Assembly (NCBI RefSeq): GCF_025499465.1
Contig: NZ_JAIMCA010000004.1
Coordinates: forward strand, 372,001 to 436,000
Reading direction: 5' to 3'
Origin: Allobosea sp. BH3
GTDB lineage: Bacteria; Pseudomonadota; Alphaproteobacteria; Rhizobiales; Beijerinckiaceae
DNA length: 64,000 nt
Every line of letters starts with the position of its first letter. Position 1 is the stretch's first letter. The translations under genes were made by a program, and so were the position numbers. Under the pieces are notes generated by a model that was not told the origin of the DNA, searched no databases, and saw only the letters and a program-made list of their open reading frames with translations. Positions 34,488 through 43,160 of the stretch are shown in pieces.

Positions 34488-35312
34488 ATGAACATGATTC
34501 AGATGCCGTCCGCGGGCCTGCCCGTTCCCGCCCCGGCGGATATCCCGGCCTACACCGCCTCCGGCAACGAGCGCGCCCTGTTCGAAAAGGCCTGGGAAAA
34601 GCGCCTGCCGCTGTTGCTCAAGGGGCCGACCGGCTCGGGCAAGACCCGCTTCATCGCGCATATGGCGGGCAAGCTCGGCTTGCCGCTCTTCACGGTCGCC
34701 TGCCATGACGACCTCTCCGCCGCCGATCTCACCGGCCGCCACCTGCTCAAGGGCGGCGAGACGGTCTGGGTCGACGGCCCCCTGACGCGGGCCGTGCGTG
34801 AGGGCGGGCTGTGCTATCTCGACGAGATCGTCGAGGCCCGCAAGGACGTCGCGGTGGTGCTGCATCCGCTCACCGACGACCGTCGCATCCTGCCGCTGGA
34901 GCGCACAGGCGAACTGCTCGCCGCACCGCCCTCCTTCATGATCGCGGTCTCCTACAACCCCGGCTACCAGAATCTGCTCAAGAACCTGAAGCCCTCGACC
35001 CGGCAGCGCTTCGTCTCGATCAGCTTCGACTTCCTGCCGCGCGATCGGGAGATCGCGGTCGTCGCGCAGGAAAGCGCGCTCGACGAGACGGCCGTCGCGC
35101 CGCTGGTCGACCTCGCCCGGCGCCTGCGCACGCTCAAAGGGCAGGATATCGAGGAAGGCGTCTCGACCCGCCTCGTCGTCTATGCCGCGAGCCTGATCGC
35201 CGCCGGCCTGCCTCGGCAGGAAGCCGTGATGGCCGCGATCATCGAACCGCTGACCGACGAGCCCGAGATTCGCGCGGGGCTGGTCGAAATCGCCCGTGCG
35301 GTGCTCGGCTAG
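34488..35312 (+). CDS. norQ: MoxR-type AAA ATPase NorQ
   Basis: A 274-residue AAA+ protein with Walker A 'KGPTGSGKTR', Walker B 'LCYLDEIVEA' and sensor-type 'AVSYNPGYQ'. NorQ (NirQ/CbbQ family) works with NorD to insert the non-heme iron or otherwise activate NorCB. It lies between norB and norD, the usual order. Confidence 0.95.
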   Translation: MNMIQMPSAGLPVPAPADIPAYTASGNERALFEKAWEKRLPLLLKGPTGSGKTRFIAHMAGKLGLPLFTVACHDDLSAADLTGRHLLKGGETVWVDGPLTRAVREGGLCYLDEIVEARKDVAVVLHPLTDDRRILPLERTGELLAAPPSFMIAVSYNPGYQNLLKNLKPSTRQRFVSISFDFLPRDREIAVVAQESALDETAVAPLVDLARRLRTLKGQDIEEGVSTRLVVYAASLIAAGLPRQEAVMAAIIEPLTDEPEIRAGLVEIARAVLG

Positions 35313-35323
35313 GAGCCTTCGCG

Positions 35324-37216
35324 ATGTTGGACTTCCTGGAGCTGGAAGAGACTGTCGGACGATTCTGGCACAAGCTCGTCGGCGATACCGCGAGCCTGCC
35401 GCATCATCCTGAGGCCGCAGTGGCACTGTCCACGATCGCGCCGACCCTGGCTGTTTGCTTCCGCGGCTTCGGCGGCGAACCCGGCGTCAGGATCGTCCCC
35501 GCACGCGGACGCGCCGCCACTCACCGGCTGCGGCTGCGCCAGCGCGTCGGCCTCGGCGAGGAGCGGCTGGTCCAGGCGCTGCGCACGCCGGACAGCCTGC
35601 AGCTTCCCGCCGAGCTCGCCCTCTTCCCGGAGCGCAGTCTCAACCGCGATCTCTATGTCTGGCTCGCCGCCGCCATGTCGGCCGTGCCGCCGGCCCCGGT
35701 CGCGCTGGTCGATCCGCTCCGGCACGACCTCGCCCTGATCGCGGCGGCACGCGCCCTGGTCAGGACCGTCCTCGACAGCTTCGCCGGCCTGGTCCCTGTC
35801 TACCGCCGGCTCGCCGAGGCGACGCTGGCTAGCCGGCGTCGCGAGGGCCTGCCTGCAACGGAGGCGAAAGTCGAGGCGCTCATATGCGCGTTGCTGCGGG
35901 GCGACCAGGTCGACCTTTCTCCCGCGGTCTGGTCGGCGGCTGCACCGGCCGGCTATCTGCCGGCGCTCGGCGTGCCACTCTGGCCGTTGGCGAGCGCGGT
36001 AGCCCCCGCCCGCACGCGCCGGCGTGACGAGGACCAGCCTCCACCAGCCTCGGCTAAGGTCGAGGAACAGATGAAGGCCTATTCCGCCAGCCGCGACGAG
36101 ACGGCGGAAGAATGGCGCGAGCGCAGCCCCTTCATCCTCAACCGCTTCGAGAAGATCCTGGCGATGTCGGAGATGGTCGCGGTCGACCGCCCCTCCGACG
36201 ACAGCGAGGAGCATGATCCGGAAGCCGCCGACGAGCTCGACGAGATGGTGCTGAGCGAGCGCAAGGGCCGCCCGGCTTCGCGCTTTCGCTTCGATCTCGA
36301 CCTGCCGCCGGAAGCGATGGACGAGGCTGCGCTCGCCGGCGCCCTGACCTATCCGGAATGGGATTTCCGCAGCGCCTCCTATCGCGAGGATCATTGTCGC
36401 GTGCTCGCCGGGCTGGCCGGGCAGGAGTTGGCGCCGCCGGTGCAGGACGCTGCGACCCGCGCGCTGGTGCGCCAGGTCCGCCGCCAGTTCGAGGCATTGC
36501 GTCCGCTGCGCGAGCCGCAACGGGGCCAGATCGACGGCCCCGATCTCGATCTCGACGCCGTGGTGCGCCGCCAGGCCGATCTCGCCGCCGGCGGCTCAGG
36601 CAGCGACCGCATCCATGTGGCGAGCCGGCCGCAGGCGCATGACCTCGCCGTGACAACGCTGATGGACGTCTCGCTCTCCACCGATTCCTGGTTCGACGAT
36701 CTGCGCGTGCTCGATGTCGAGAAACAGGCGCTCACCGTCTTCGCCCATGGCCTCGCTGCCTGCGGCGACCGCCACGAGATCCTGACCTTCACCTCGCGTC
36801 GGCGCGACTGGGTCCGGATCGAGACGGTGAAGCGTTTCGACGAGGCGATGGGGCCGGCGGTGGAGGCCCGCATCGCCGCGCTGAAGCCCGGCTATTACAC
36901 CCGCATCGGCACCGCGATCCGTCATGCCGCGGCCGGGCTGAAGGCGAGGCCGGATCGCAGAAAGCTCCTGCTCGTCCTGACCGACGGCAAGCCCAACGAC
37001 ATCGACCATTACGAAGGACGTTTCGCCATGGAGGATACGCGCATGGCGGTGATCGAGGCGCGGCGCGCCGGCATCTGCGTCTTCGCCGTCACGGTCGACC
37101 GCGAGTCGCGCGCCTATATCCCCCATCTCTTCGGCCGCAACGGCCACGCCGTGGTCGCCCGGCTCGATCGTCTGCCGGCCGCGCTGCCGGCGATCTATCG
37201 CGCGCTGGCGGCCTGA
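35324..37216 (+). CDS. norD: Nitric oxide reductase activation protein NorD
   Basis: A 630-residue protein with a C-terminal von Willebrand A domain: MIDAS 'TLMDVSLSTDSW', 'LLLVLTDGKPNDIDHYEGR'. It partners NorQ in maturing NO reductase. The ATG at 35324, 11 bases after the norQ stop, was chosen; the frame is open for 500 bases further upstream inside norQ only because of high GC. Confidence 0.95.
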   Translation: MLDFLELEETVGRFWHKLVGDTASLPHHPEAAVALSTIAPTLAVCFRGFGGEPGVRIVPARGRAATHRLRLRQRVGLGEERLVQALRTPDSLQLPAELALFPERSLNRDLYVWLAAAMSAVPPAPVALVDPLRHDLALIAAARALVRTVLDSFAGLVPVYRRLAEATLASRRREGLPATEAKVEALICALLRGDQVDLSPAVWSAAAPAGYLPALGVPLWPLASAVAPARTRRRDEDQPPPASAKVEEQMKAYSASRDETAEEWRERSPFILNRFEKILAMSEMVAVDRPSDDSEEHDPEAADELDEMVLSERKGRPASRFRFDLDLPPEAMDEAALAGALTYPEWDFRSASYREDHCRVLAGLAGQELAPPVQDAATRALVRQVRRQFEALRPLREPQRGQIDGPDLDLDAVVRRQADLAAGGSGSDRIHVASRPQAHDLAVTTLMDVSLSTDSWFDDLRVLDVEKQALTVFAHGLAACGDRHEILTFTSRRRDWVRIETVKRFDEAMGPAVEARIAALKPGYYTRIGTAIRHAAAGLKARPDRRKLLLVLTDGKPNDIDHYEGRFAMEDTRMAVIEARRAGICVFAVTVDRESRAYIPHLFGRNGHAVVARLDRLPAALPAIYRALAA

Positions 37217-37261
37217 GCATGATCCCGAAAAGGGGGAACCGGTTTTCGGATCAGATCATGC
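37217..37261. repeat. Interspersed palindromic repeat (GCATGATC...GATCATGC)
   Basis: A 45-bp element with outer arms GCATGATC and GATCATGC and inner arms CCGAAAA and TTTTCGG, directly abutting the norD stop. This layout matches a repeat family I recall from rhizobia and relatives, usually at gene ends. It may fold in the norD 3' region. Confidence 0.7.
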
Positions 37262-37286
37262 GACATCGCGCCCTGAGGAGAACACC

Positions 37287-37442
37287 ATGACCGACGCTCA
37301 GATGGGCCTCGTCGTCGCCACGCCCGCCATCATCGTGATGGCCATGCTGCTCTACCGGATGGGCGTGCTCCAGAAGGGCGGCGTCGCCATCGCCGTCATG
37401 GCGTCGCTCGCCATCGCCGCCCTGCTCTTTCTCGAACAGTGA
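37287..37442 (+). CDS. Small membrane protein downstream of norD
   Basis: A 51-residue hydrophobic protein with two helices ('LVVATPAIIVMAMLLYRMGV' and 'VAIAVMASLAIAALLFL') joined by a short basic loop. AGGAG stands eight bases before the ATG. No family recognised. Its place between norD and the DUF2249 block suggests an accessory role in NO or nitrite respiration, perhaps as a small subunit of a membrane complex. Confidence 0.65.
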   Translation: MTDAQMGLVVATPAIIVMAMLLYRMGVLQKGGVAIAVMASLAIAALLFLEQ

Positions 37443-37462
37443 GGCTGCCAAAAGCAGGCAGT

Positions 37463-37476
37463 TTGCGCTTCGGCAA
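37463..37476. promoter_or_regulatory. FNR/NnrR-type box upstream of the DUF2249 gene
   Basis: TTGCGCTTCGGCAA fits TTG-N8-CAA (half-sites TTGCG and GGCAA). It ends 68 bases before the ATG at 37545, an ordinary distance for an activator site at -41.5. Confidence 0.65.
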
Positions 37477-37544
37477 ATTGCCGCCGCGAGACCTCCGCTA
37501 GGCTGGGACGCCGCCCGCATCGGGGCCGCAACCGGAGCCGAACC

Positions 37545-37853
37545 ATGACCATCCAGCCTCTCGAACCGCTCGACGTGCGCGCGATCCCGCCGGTCGTGCG
37601 CCATGCCACGATCTTCGGCATCCTGGAGCGGCTCCCCCCCGGCGATGCCTTCAGCATCGTCAACGATCACGACCCCGCGCCGCTGCGCCGGCAGATCGAC
37701 GCGCGTTATCCCGGCACCTATTCCTGGGCCTACATCGTGCAGGGCCCGGATATCTGGCAGGTCGAGATCGGCCGCAACGAGGCCGGCAACGAAGAGCATG
37801 CTGCCGATTGCGGCGGCCACGACGAAGGCCATTCCTGCACCTGCGGTCACTGA
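37545..37853 (+). CDS. DUF2249 protein with Cys/His-rich tail
   Basis: A 102-residue protein with one DUF2249 domain ('LDVRAIPPVVRHATIFGILE', 'FSIVNDHDPAPLRRQI', 'WAYIVQGPDIWQVEI') followed by a tail rich in His and Cys ('HAADCGGHDEGHSCTCGH'), a possible metal-binding site. DUF2249 proteins are common in denitrification and NO-defence clusters but have no agreed function. It begins a run of five genes leading to the DUF59 gene. Confidence 0.85.
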   Translation: MTIQPLEPLDVRAIPPVVRHATIFGILERLPPGDAFSIVNDHDPAPLRRQIDARYPGTYSWAYIVQGPDIWQVEIGRNEAGNEEHAADCGGHDEGHSCTCGH

Positions 37854-37880
37854 CCGCTGCACATCCGGGAGATCGCAGCC

Positions 37881-39278
37881 ATGCCGATGGCATCGCTGTC
37901 CCGCTGGACGATGAGCTACTTCGCGGCTGCGCTCGCTTTGCTGCTCGCAGCCGAAGCTCTCGCCGTCGCCGGCATCGGCTATCCCGCCGCCGGCCTCGGC
38001 GAGCCCGCGACGCTTGTCCTTGTCCACCTCGTCGCGGTCGGCTGGCTCAGCCTCGCCATGGCGGGCGCGTTGCTGCAATTCGTGCCGGTTCTGGTCTCCC
38101 GCCCCCTCGCCTTCCCGAGTCTCGCCCTGCCGGCGCTGACAGCGCTCATCGCCGGCCTCCTCCTGCTCACCGCCGGCTTCGCCACGCTGGGCGGCTGGAT
38201 CGATGCCCCACTCGACATCCTGCCGCTGGGCGGCGCCTCGCTGCTCTCGGGCTTTGCCCTGCTCGGCCTGATGCTGGTCGCGACGCTGCTGACCGCGCGG
38301 CCCATCGCCTTGTTCACCCGCTTCGTCCTCGTCGGCCTCGCCTGCCTCGCAGCCACGGCGCTGAGCGGAGCGGCCTTCAGCGCGCTCCTTTCGGGACGCG
38401 GTGGCTGGCTCGGCACCATCGCGTTACTTCCGGAAGGCCTCCCCTTCCACGCCCTGCTCGGCCTCGGCGGCTGGCTCGGCCTGATCGCGTTCGGCGTCAG
38501 CTACCGCCTCTTCGTCATGTTCATGATGGCCCCGGAGCCGCCTGCGCGCGATGTACGTCCCGTGCTGCTCTTGGCCAGCCTGGGGCTCGGCCTCGCCTTC
38601 GCCGGCCTCGCCGCGCCCTTCGCCGGCATCGAGCCGGGCGCCAGCTGGGTTGCGACGGCGCTCGCCCTGCTCGTCCTGGCCGGCCTGCTCTACGGCCGGG
38701 GCATCCTGGCACTCTACAGCGCCCGCCGGCGCAAGGCGCTGGAGATCAACATGCTCGCCAGCATTCCAGCCTTTGCCGCCCTTGGCCTCGGACTGGCGCT
38801 GCTGCCGGTCGCCGTCATCGCCCGCGCGGGCGACGGTTCGATCGCGGCGCTCGTCTTCCTGCTCGCCTTCGGCTGGCTGGGCGGCTTGACGCTGGCGCAG
38901 TTGGTCAAGATCGTCTCCTTCGTGACCTGGCTCGAAACCTATGCCTCTCGGCTCGGGCGCGGCCCGGCGCCGCGCGTCGGCGATCTCGTCGCCATGCCGC
39001 GCACCGGCTGGTGGTTCCTGCTCTATTATGCCGGGGTCGCGTTCGGCACGGCCGCGCTCGCCATCGGAGCGACCGGCGGCTTCCGGTTGAGCATGGCGGT
39101 CTGCCTGGCCGGAACGATCGGTATCGCTGCCGAGCTGATCCGCATCCGCCGCTTGTCGCAGATCAAGGCTGCCGATCGGCCGCCGGCGCATGAACGCCCC
39201 AGGCTCTTCGCCGCTCGGGCAGAGGAAAGGAGACCGGACCATGTCCACACCGGAACCATCGCCCATCCGCGAGCTTGA
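37881..39278 (+). CDS. Polytopic membrane protein of the nor/nir region (NnrS- or oxidase-like)
   Basis: A 465-residue protein with about twelve hydrophobic helices. A histidine in 'LVLVHLVAVGWLSLAMAGAL' and others in 'LPFHALLGLGGWLGLI' recall NnrS and heme-copper oxidase subunit I, but the complete oxidase ligand set is not visible. Its 3' end overlaps the following DUF2249 gene by 38 bases. A role in NO metabolism is inferred from its position. The family is uncertain. Confidence 0.65.
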   Translation: MPMASLSRWTMSYFAAALALLLAAEALAVAGIGYPAAGLGEPATLVLVHLVAVGWLSLAMAGALLQFVPVLVSRPLAFPSLALPALTALIAGLLLLTAGFATLGGWIDAPLDILPLGGASLLSGFALLGLMLVATLLTARPIALFTRFVLVGLACLAATALSGAAFSALLSGRGGWLGTIALLPEGLPFHALLGLGGWLGLIAFGVSYRLFVMFMMAPEPPARDVRPVLLLASLGLGLAFAGLAAPFAGIEPGASWVATALALLVLAGLLYGRGILALYSARRRKALEINMLASIPAFAALGLGLALLPVAVIARAGDGSIAALVFLLAFGWLGGLTLAQLVKIVSFVTWLETYASRLGRGPAPRVGDLVAMPRTGWWFLLYYAGVAFGTAALAIGATGGFRLSMAVCLAGTIGIAAELIRIRRLSQIKAADRPPAHERPRLFAARAEERRPDHVHTGTIAHPRA

Positions 39279-39783
39279 CGTCCGCCCGATGTTGCGGGCC
39301 GGCGAAGAGCCATTCCAGGCGATCATGGAAGCCGTCGGCGCGCTCCAGCCCGGCGAATCCTTGCGCCTCGTCGCGCCCTTCCGGCCGGTGCCGCTCTTCT
39401 CGGTGATGGCCAATCGCGGCTTCGCCGCCAGCGACCGCGCGCTCGACGGCGGCGACTGGGAGGTCGTGTTCTCTCCGGTCGCCGGTATTGAGGCCGAAGC
39501 CGGGCTCGCCACCGGCAGCAGCCCCTCCGCCATGTCCTGGGGCGATCCGATCGAGGAGCTCGACCTCGTCGATCTCGAGCCGCCCGAGCCGATGGTCCGC
39601 ATCCTGGAAGCGCTCGAAGACCTGAAACCCGGCGACGTCCTGTTCGCGCTGCTTGCCCGCGAGCCGGTCTTCCTCTTCCCGGAGCTGGCCAAGCGCCAGC
39701 ACGAATGGGCCGGCAATTTCGACGCTTCGGGCACGGCCTATCGCCTGCTCGTACGCCATGGCGGCGGGAGGGCGCACAAGTGA
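39241..39783 (+). CDS. Tandem DUF2249 protein
   Basis: A 180-residue protein with two DUF2249-like repeats: 'RELDVRPMLRAGEEPFQAIM' with 'GESLRLVAPFRPVPLFSVM', and 'VDLEPPEPMVRILEALEDL' with 'GDVLFALLAREPVFLFPEL'. The ATG at 39241 follows AAAGGAGACC; the upstream in-frame codon is less likely. It is translationally coupled to the DUF59 gene (GTGA overlap). Confidence 0.82.
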   Translation: MSTPEPSPIRELDVRPMLRAGEEPFQAIMEAVGALQPGESLRLVAPFRPVPLFSVMANRGFAASDRALDGGDWEVVFSPVAGIEAEAGLATGSSPSAMSWGDPIEELDLVDLEPPEPMVRILEALEDLKPGDVLFALLAREPVFLFPELAKRQHEWAGNFDASGTAYRLLVRHGGGRAHK

Positions 39784-40064
39784 GCGCCAATCTGGAACGC
39801 CTGGTCGAGATCGCGCTCCGCGACGTGCTCGATCCGGAGATCGGCCGCAGCGTCGTCGATCTCGGCCTCGTCTACGCGATCCATGCGGCACCGGACGGCA
39901 GCGTCGCGATCACCATGACGACGACCACGCGCGGCTGCCCGCTCGCCGGTTTCCTGAAGGAGGCCGTGGGCTTTGCCGCCGGCGCTGTCGAGGGCGTCAC
40001 CGCCGTGACGGTGACGCTCACCTACGAGCCGGCCTGGGAGCCGGCCATGATCGCTGCGGAGTGA
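39780..40064 (+). CDS. DUF59 (MIP18/SufT-like) iron-sulfur assembly protein
   Basis: A 94-residue protein starting with GTG. 'LDPEIGRSVVDLGLVYAI', 'TMTTTTRGCPLAGFL' with a conserved Cys, and a C-terminal 'EPAWEPAMI' are typical of DUF59/PaaD/SufT metal-sulfur cluster assembly factors. Together with DUF2249 proteins it suggests Fe-S delivery or repair under NO stress. Confidence 0.85.
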   Translation: MSANLERLVEIALRDVLDPEIGRSVVDLGLVYAIHAAPDGSVAITMTTTTRGCPLAGFLKEAVGFAAGAVEGVTAVTVTLTYEPAWEPAMIAAE

Positions 40065-40094
40065 CCTAGGGTCCCGCCGCAATCATCAGAGATG

Positions 40095-40108
40095 TTGTGC
40101 TGCAACAA
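40095..40108. promoter_or_regulatory. FNR/NnrR-type box upstream of nirK
   Basis: TTGTGCTGCAACAA fits TTG-N8-CAA and is nearly symmetrical (TTGTG / AACAA). It ends 72 bases before the nirK ATG, consistent with an activator site at about -41. Confidence 0.7.
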
Positions 40109-40180
40109 AGACCGAATTCGCCAGGCTCCTAAAGTGCTGATGACCGATCCATTGACGGTCGTTCGGCAAGGAGACAAGCC

Positions 40181-41308
40181 ATGGGCGAAGAGCTCAAACT
40201 GACCCGCCGCAGCATTCTGGCGGGAGCGGCAGCCACCGGGGCCATCGTCCAGGCGGCCACTGCGCCGGCGCAGGCACAGGCCGTGATGACCAAGGCCACC
40301 GCAACTGACGTGGCCAAGCTGCCGCGCATCAAGCCGAAGCTGGTCGACCCGCCCTTCGTCCATGCGCATGAGCAGGTCGCGACCGGCGGTCCGAAGGTCG
40401 TCGAATTCGAGATGACCATCCGCGAGAAGAAGATCGTCCTCGACGACGCCGGCACCGAAACCTTCGCCTTTACATTCAACGGCACGGTTCCCGGCCCGAT
40501 GATGGTCGTCCATGAGGGCGACTACGTCGAACTCACCCTGATCAACGCCGAAACCAACGAGTTGATGCACAACATCGACTTCCATTCGTCGACGGGTGCG
40601 CTCGGCGGCGGTGCGTTGACCGAGGTCAACCCCGGCGAAAAGGTCGTGCTGCGCTGGAAGGCCACAAGGCCGGGCGTGTTCGTCTATCACTGCGCCCCCC
40701 CGGGCATGGTGCCCTGGCACGTCACGGCGGGCATGAACGGCGCCATCACGGTGCTGCCGCGCGACGGCCTGAAGGACCATCAGGGCAAGCCACTGAAATA
40801 CGACAAGGCCTATTATGTCGGCGAGCAGGACTTCTACGTGCCGCGTGACGAGAACGGGAAGTTCAAGCGCTACGCAAGCGTCGGCGAGTCGCATGAGGAC
40901 GTGGTCAAGGCGATGCGCACGCTGACCCCCAGCCATGTCGTCTTCAACGGCAAGGTCGGTGCGCTGACCGGCAAGAACGCGCTCACTGCCAAGGTCGGCG
41001 AGACGGTGTTGATCCTGCATTCTCAGGCGAACCGCGACACGCGGCCCCACCTGATCGGCGGCCATGGCGACTATGTCTGGGCCACCGGCAAGTTCCGGAA
41101 CCCGCCGGAGCGCGATCTGGAAACCTGGTTCATCCCCGGCGGCTGCGCGGGAGCGGCGCTCTACACCTTCCTGCAGCCGGGCATCTACGCCTACGTCAAC
41201 CACAACCTCATCGAGGCCTTCGAGCTCGGCGCTGCCGGTCACTTCAAGGTCGAGGGTGAGTGGAACGACGACCTGATGAAGCAGGTCGTGGCGCCGGCGG
41301 GCATCTGA
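40181..41308 (+). CDS. nirK: Copper-containing nitrite reductase NirK (class I)
   Basis: A 375-residue two-cupredoxin enzyme that reduces nitrite to NO in the periplasm. A Tat signal ('[14 protein letters not shown]') is present. With a constant offset of 35 from the Alcaligenes enzyme, all key residues are found: type 1 copper H130, C171, H180, M185; type 2 copper H135, H170, H341; catalytic D133 and H290. No C-terminal cytochrome or cupredoxin extension. The electron donor is probably the pseudoazurin encoded at 53.2-53.6 kb. Confidence 0.98.
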   Translation: MGEELKLTRRSILAGAAATGAIVQAATAPAQAQAVMTKATATDVAKLPRIKPKLVDPPFVHAHEQVATGGPKVVEFEMTIREKKIVLDDAGTETFAFTFNGTVPGPMMVVHEGDYVELTLINAETNELMHNIDFHSSTGALGGGALTEVNPGEKVVLRWKATRPGVFVYHCAPPGMVPWHVTAGMNGAITVLPRDGLKDHQGKPLKYDKAYYVGEQDFYVPRDENGKFKRYASVGESHEDVVKAMRTLTPSHVVFNGKVGALTGKNALTAKVGETVLILHSQANRDTRPHLIGGHGDYVWATGKFRNPPERDLETWFIPGGCAGAALYTFLQPGIYAYVNHNLIEAFELGAAGHFKVEGEWNDDLMKQVVAPAGI

Positions 41309-41317
41309 CCCGGCGCC

Positions 41318-41347
41318 TTGCCTCCCCGCCGGGCGGCGGGGAGGCAA
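41318..41347 (+). terminator. Strong hairpin between nirK and nirV
   Basis: A perfect 13-bp stem (TTGCCTCCCCGCC / GGCGGGGAGGCAA) with loop GGGC, followed by ACTTCTCTTC. It should end or attenuate the nirK transcript and leave nirV less expressed. Confidence 0.75.
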
Positions 41348-41370
41348 ACTTCTCTTCATAGGGGGCCGCT

Positions 41371-42246
41371 ATGGCCACGACTTCGCATCTCTCGCTGCCG
41401 CGCCTGACGACCTCGCTCGGCCTCCTGTTCATGGCAGGCGCTGCGGCGCTCCTTCTCGCCGCTGCCGTACAGCGGCCGGCTCCGACCCTGCCGTTTCCCC
41501 AGACGGCGATCGTTCCGGCCGGAACGCTGCTCCACAGGCTCGATGGCGAATACAGCCGCGCCGGCCAGCCGGTCGATGCACCGCGCGCCGCGATCCGCCT
41601 CAGTCAGCCGCTCGAGATCATGCGCTATCAGGTCACGGCTGCCGATCATGCGCGCTGCGTCTCTGCCGGCGCCTGCAAGCGCCTGGACACTCCGGCGGCG
41701 CGCGGCGACCTGCCCGTCACCGGCGTCAGCCATGTCGACGCCACCGATTATGCCCGCTGGCTCTCGCAGGAGACCGGCGCGAGCTGGCGCCTGCCGACCG
41801 ACGCCGAATGGGCGCATGCAGCCGGCAAGCGCTTCGTCGACGATGCCCGTGGCCTCGACGGAACCAGCACCAACCCCGCGCTCCGCTGGCTCGCCGACTA
41901 TGATCGCGAGGCCAACCGCAAGGCGGCGAGCAACCCGGCCCCGCGGCCGGTCGGCAGCTTCGGCGGCAATGAGCATGGCGTGCACGACATGGCCGGCAAT
42001 ATCTGGGAATGGACGCAGACCTGCCTGCGCCGCGTCTCGCTCGACGCCGCTGGCCGCACGATCGGCGAGACCAGCAATTGCGGAATCTATGTTGTCGAGG
42101 GCCAGCATCGTGCCCCGATGAGCTTCTTCATTCGCAACCCGAAGGCCGGCGGCTGCTCGGTGGCGACCCCGCCCGACAACCTCGGCTTCCGGCTGGTTCG
42201 CGAACAGGGCTGGCGCGACAGGCTGCGCAGGCTTCTGCCGGCATGA
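41371..42246 (+). CDS. nirV: NirV, formylglycine-generating-enzyme-like protein
   Basis: A 291-residue FGE-sulfatase (SUMF1) domain protein with an N-terminal hydrophobic signal/anchor. Typical segments are 'YQVTAADHARCVSAGACK', 'VTGVSHVDATDYARWLS', 'WRLPTDAEWAHAAG' and 'HDMAGNIWEWTQTC', ending in 'NLGFRLVRE'. NirV often accompanies nirK and may act in nitrite reductase maturation, but its reaction is unsettled. It overlaps norE by 4 bases. Confidence 0.92.
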   Translation: MATTSHLSLPRLTTSLGLLFMAGAAALLLAAAVQRPAPTLPFPQTAIVPAGTLLHRLDGEYSRAGQPVDAPRAAIRLSQPLEIMRYQVTAADHARCVSAGACKRLDTPAARGDLPVTGVSHVDATDYARWLSQETGASWRLPTDAEWAHAAGKRFVDDARGLDGTSTNPALRWLADYDREANRKAASNPAPRPVGSFGGNEHGVHDMAGNIWEWTQTCLRRVSLDAAGRTIGETSNCGIYVVEGQHRAPMSFFIRNPKAGGCSVATPPDNLGFRLVREQGWRDRLRRLLPA

Positions 42247-42791
42247 ATATCGCCGTACGCGAGGGCCTGGACACCGCGCAGCCGGAAACCGGGAGTGGCG
42301 TCGAGCTCCTGCTCTGGATCCTGATCTGGAGCGAGCTCGTCGTCTTTGGCGCGCTGCTTGGCGCCTTCCTGCTCCTGGGAGCGCTCGATCCGCCGGCGCT
42401 GGCGGCGTTGCGCAGCGGGCTCGAACTGCCCCTCGCCGGCATGGCGACGATCGTGCTGGTCTCCAGCGGCTTCTTCGCGGCTCGCGCCGCGTTTGGGCAT
42501 CATCCGCGCCGCAATCTCGTTGCCGCGGCATTGGGCGGCTTCACCTTCTGCGCCCTCAAGATCGCAGCGTTGGTGCATGAGCTCCCGGCGCTCGCCGCGA
42601 CGGAGGGACGCCTATCCGAGCTCTATATGCTCATCGTCGGCTTCCACTTCGCCCATGTCCTCTTCGTCGCCGGCCTGCTGCTCCTCGTCGCCTTGCGGCC
42701 AACGCCGCGCCATGTCGCCGGCGTCGCGACGATCTGGCACCTGATCGACCTCATATGGCTCCTGATCCTTCCCGTCATCTATCTCGGCTGA
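42243..42791 (+). CDS. norE: NorE, cytochrome c oxidase subunit III-like
   Basis: A 182-residue protein with five hydrophobic helices: 'LLLWILIWSELVVFGALLGA' and 'YMLIVGFHFAHVLFVAGLLL' carry the subunit III pattern. NorE is an accessory protein for NO reductase. The ATG at 42243 overlaps the nirV stop and gives the family length; the longer open frame upstream lies inside nirV. Confidence 0.88.
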   Translation: MNIAVREGLDTAQPETGSGVELLLWILIWSELVVFGALLGAFLLLGALDPPALAALRSGLELPLAGMATIVLVSSGFFAARAAFGHHPRRNLVAAALGGFTFCALKIAALVHELPALAATEGRLSELYMLIVGFHFAHVLFVAGLLLLVALRPTPRHVAGVATIWHLIDLIWLLILPVIYLG

Positions 42792-42792
42792 C

Positions 42793-43062
42793 ATGCGCTC
42801 GCCTCGTGCCCTCCCCCTTCCGGCGGTCCTCCTCTGCCTGTTCGTTGCGACGGGCCTGAGCCTGCTCGCAGCCAGTGTTCTGCCCTCCGGGTTTCGCGGT
42901 CCGGCGATCGCGGCCCTCAGCCTGGCAAAGGCGATGCTCGTCGTGCTGGGTTTCATGCGGCTGCAGCGCGAAAGCGCGGGGCTGGCCGGCGCTCTCATCG
43001 GCTATGCCGCCCTCATCTGCTTGCTGGCCGGCGCCCGGATCGCACTATCCGGGGTATCGTGA
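42793..43062 (+). CDS. norF: NorF, small membrane protein of NO reductase
   Basis: An 89-residue protein with three helices ('AVLLCLFVATGLSLLAASVL', 'AALSLAKAMLVVLGFM', 'AGALIGYAALICLLAGARI'), matching the prokaryotic cytochrome oxidase subunit IV-like NorF. It follows norE after one base. Confidence 0.82.
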   Translation: MRSPRALPLPAVLLCLFVATGLSLLAASVLPSGFRGPAIAALSLAKAMLVVLGFMRLQRESAGLAGALIGYAALICLLAGARIALSGVS

Positions 43063-43160
43063 CGCACTTGAACCGCCGGCGCGATTGCGGTCATATCGCG
43101 CGCCCAGTCCGGCTGAGGCAGGATGGGGGCACTTTTCAAAGCCCCTTAGGGAACGGCATC

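Noticed and set aside
34811..35323. Upstream extension of norD
   Set aside because: It lies wholly inside norQ in another frame; the ATG at 35324 follows norQ naturally.
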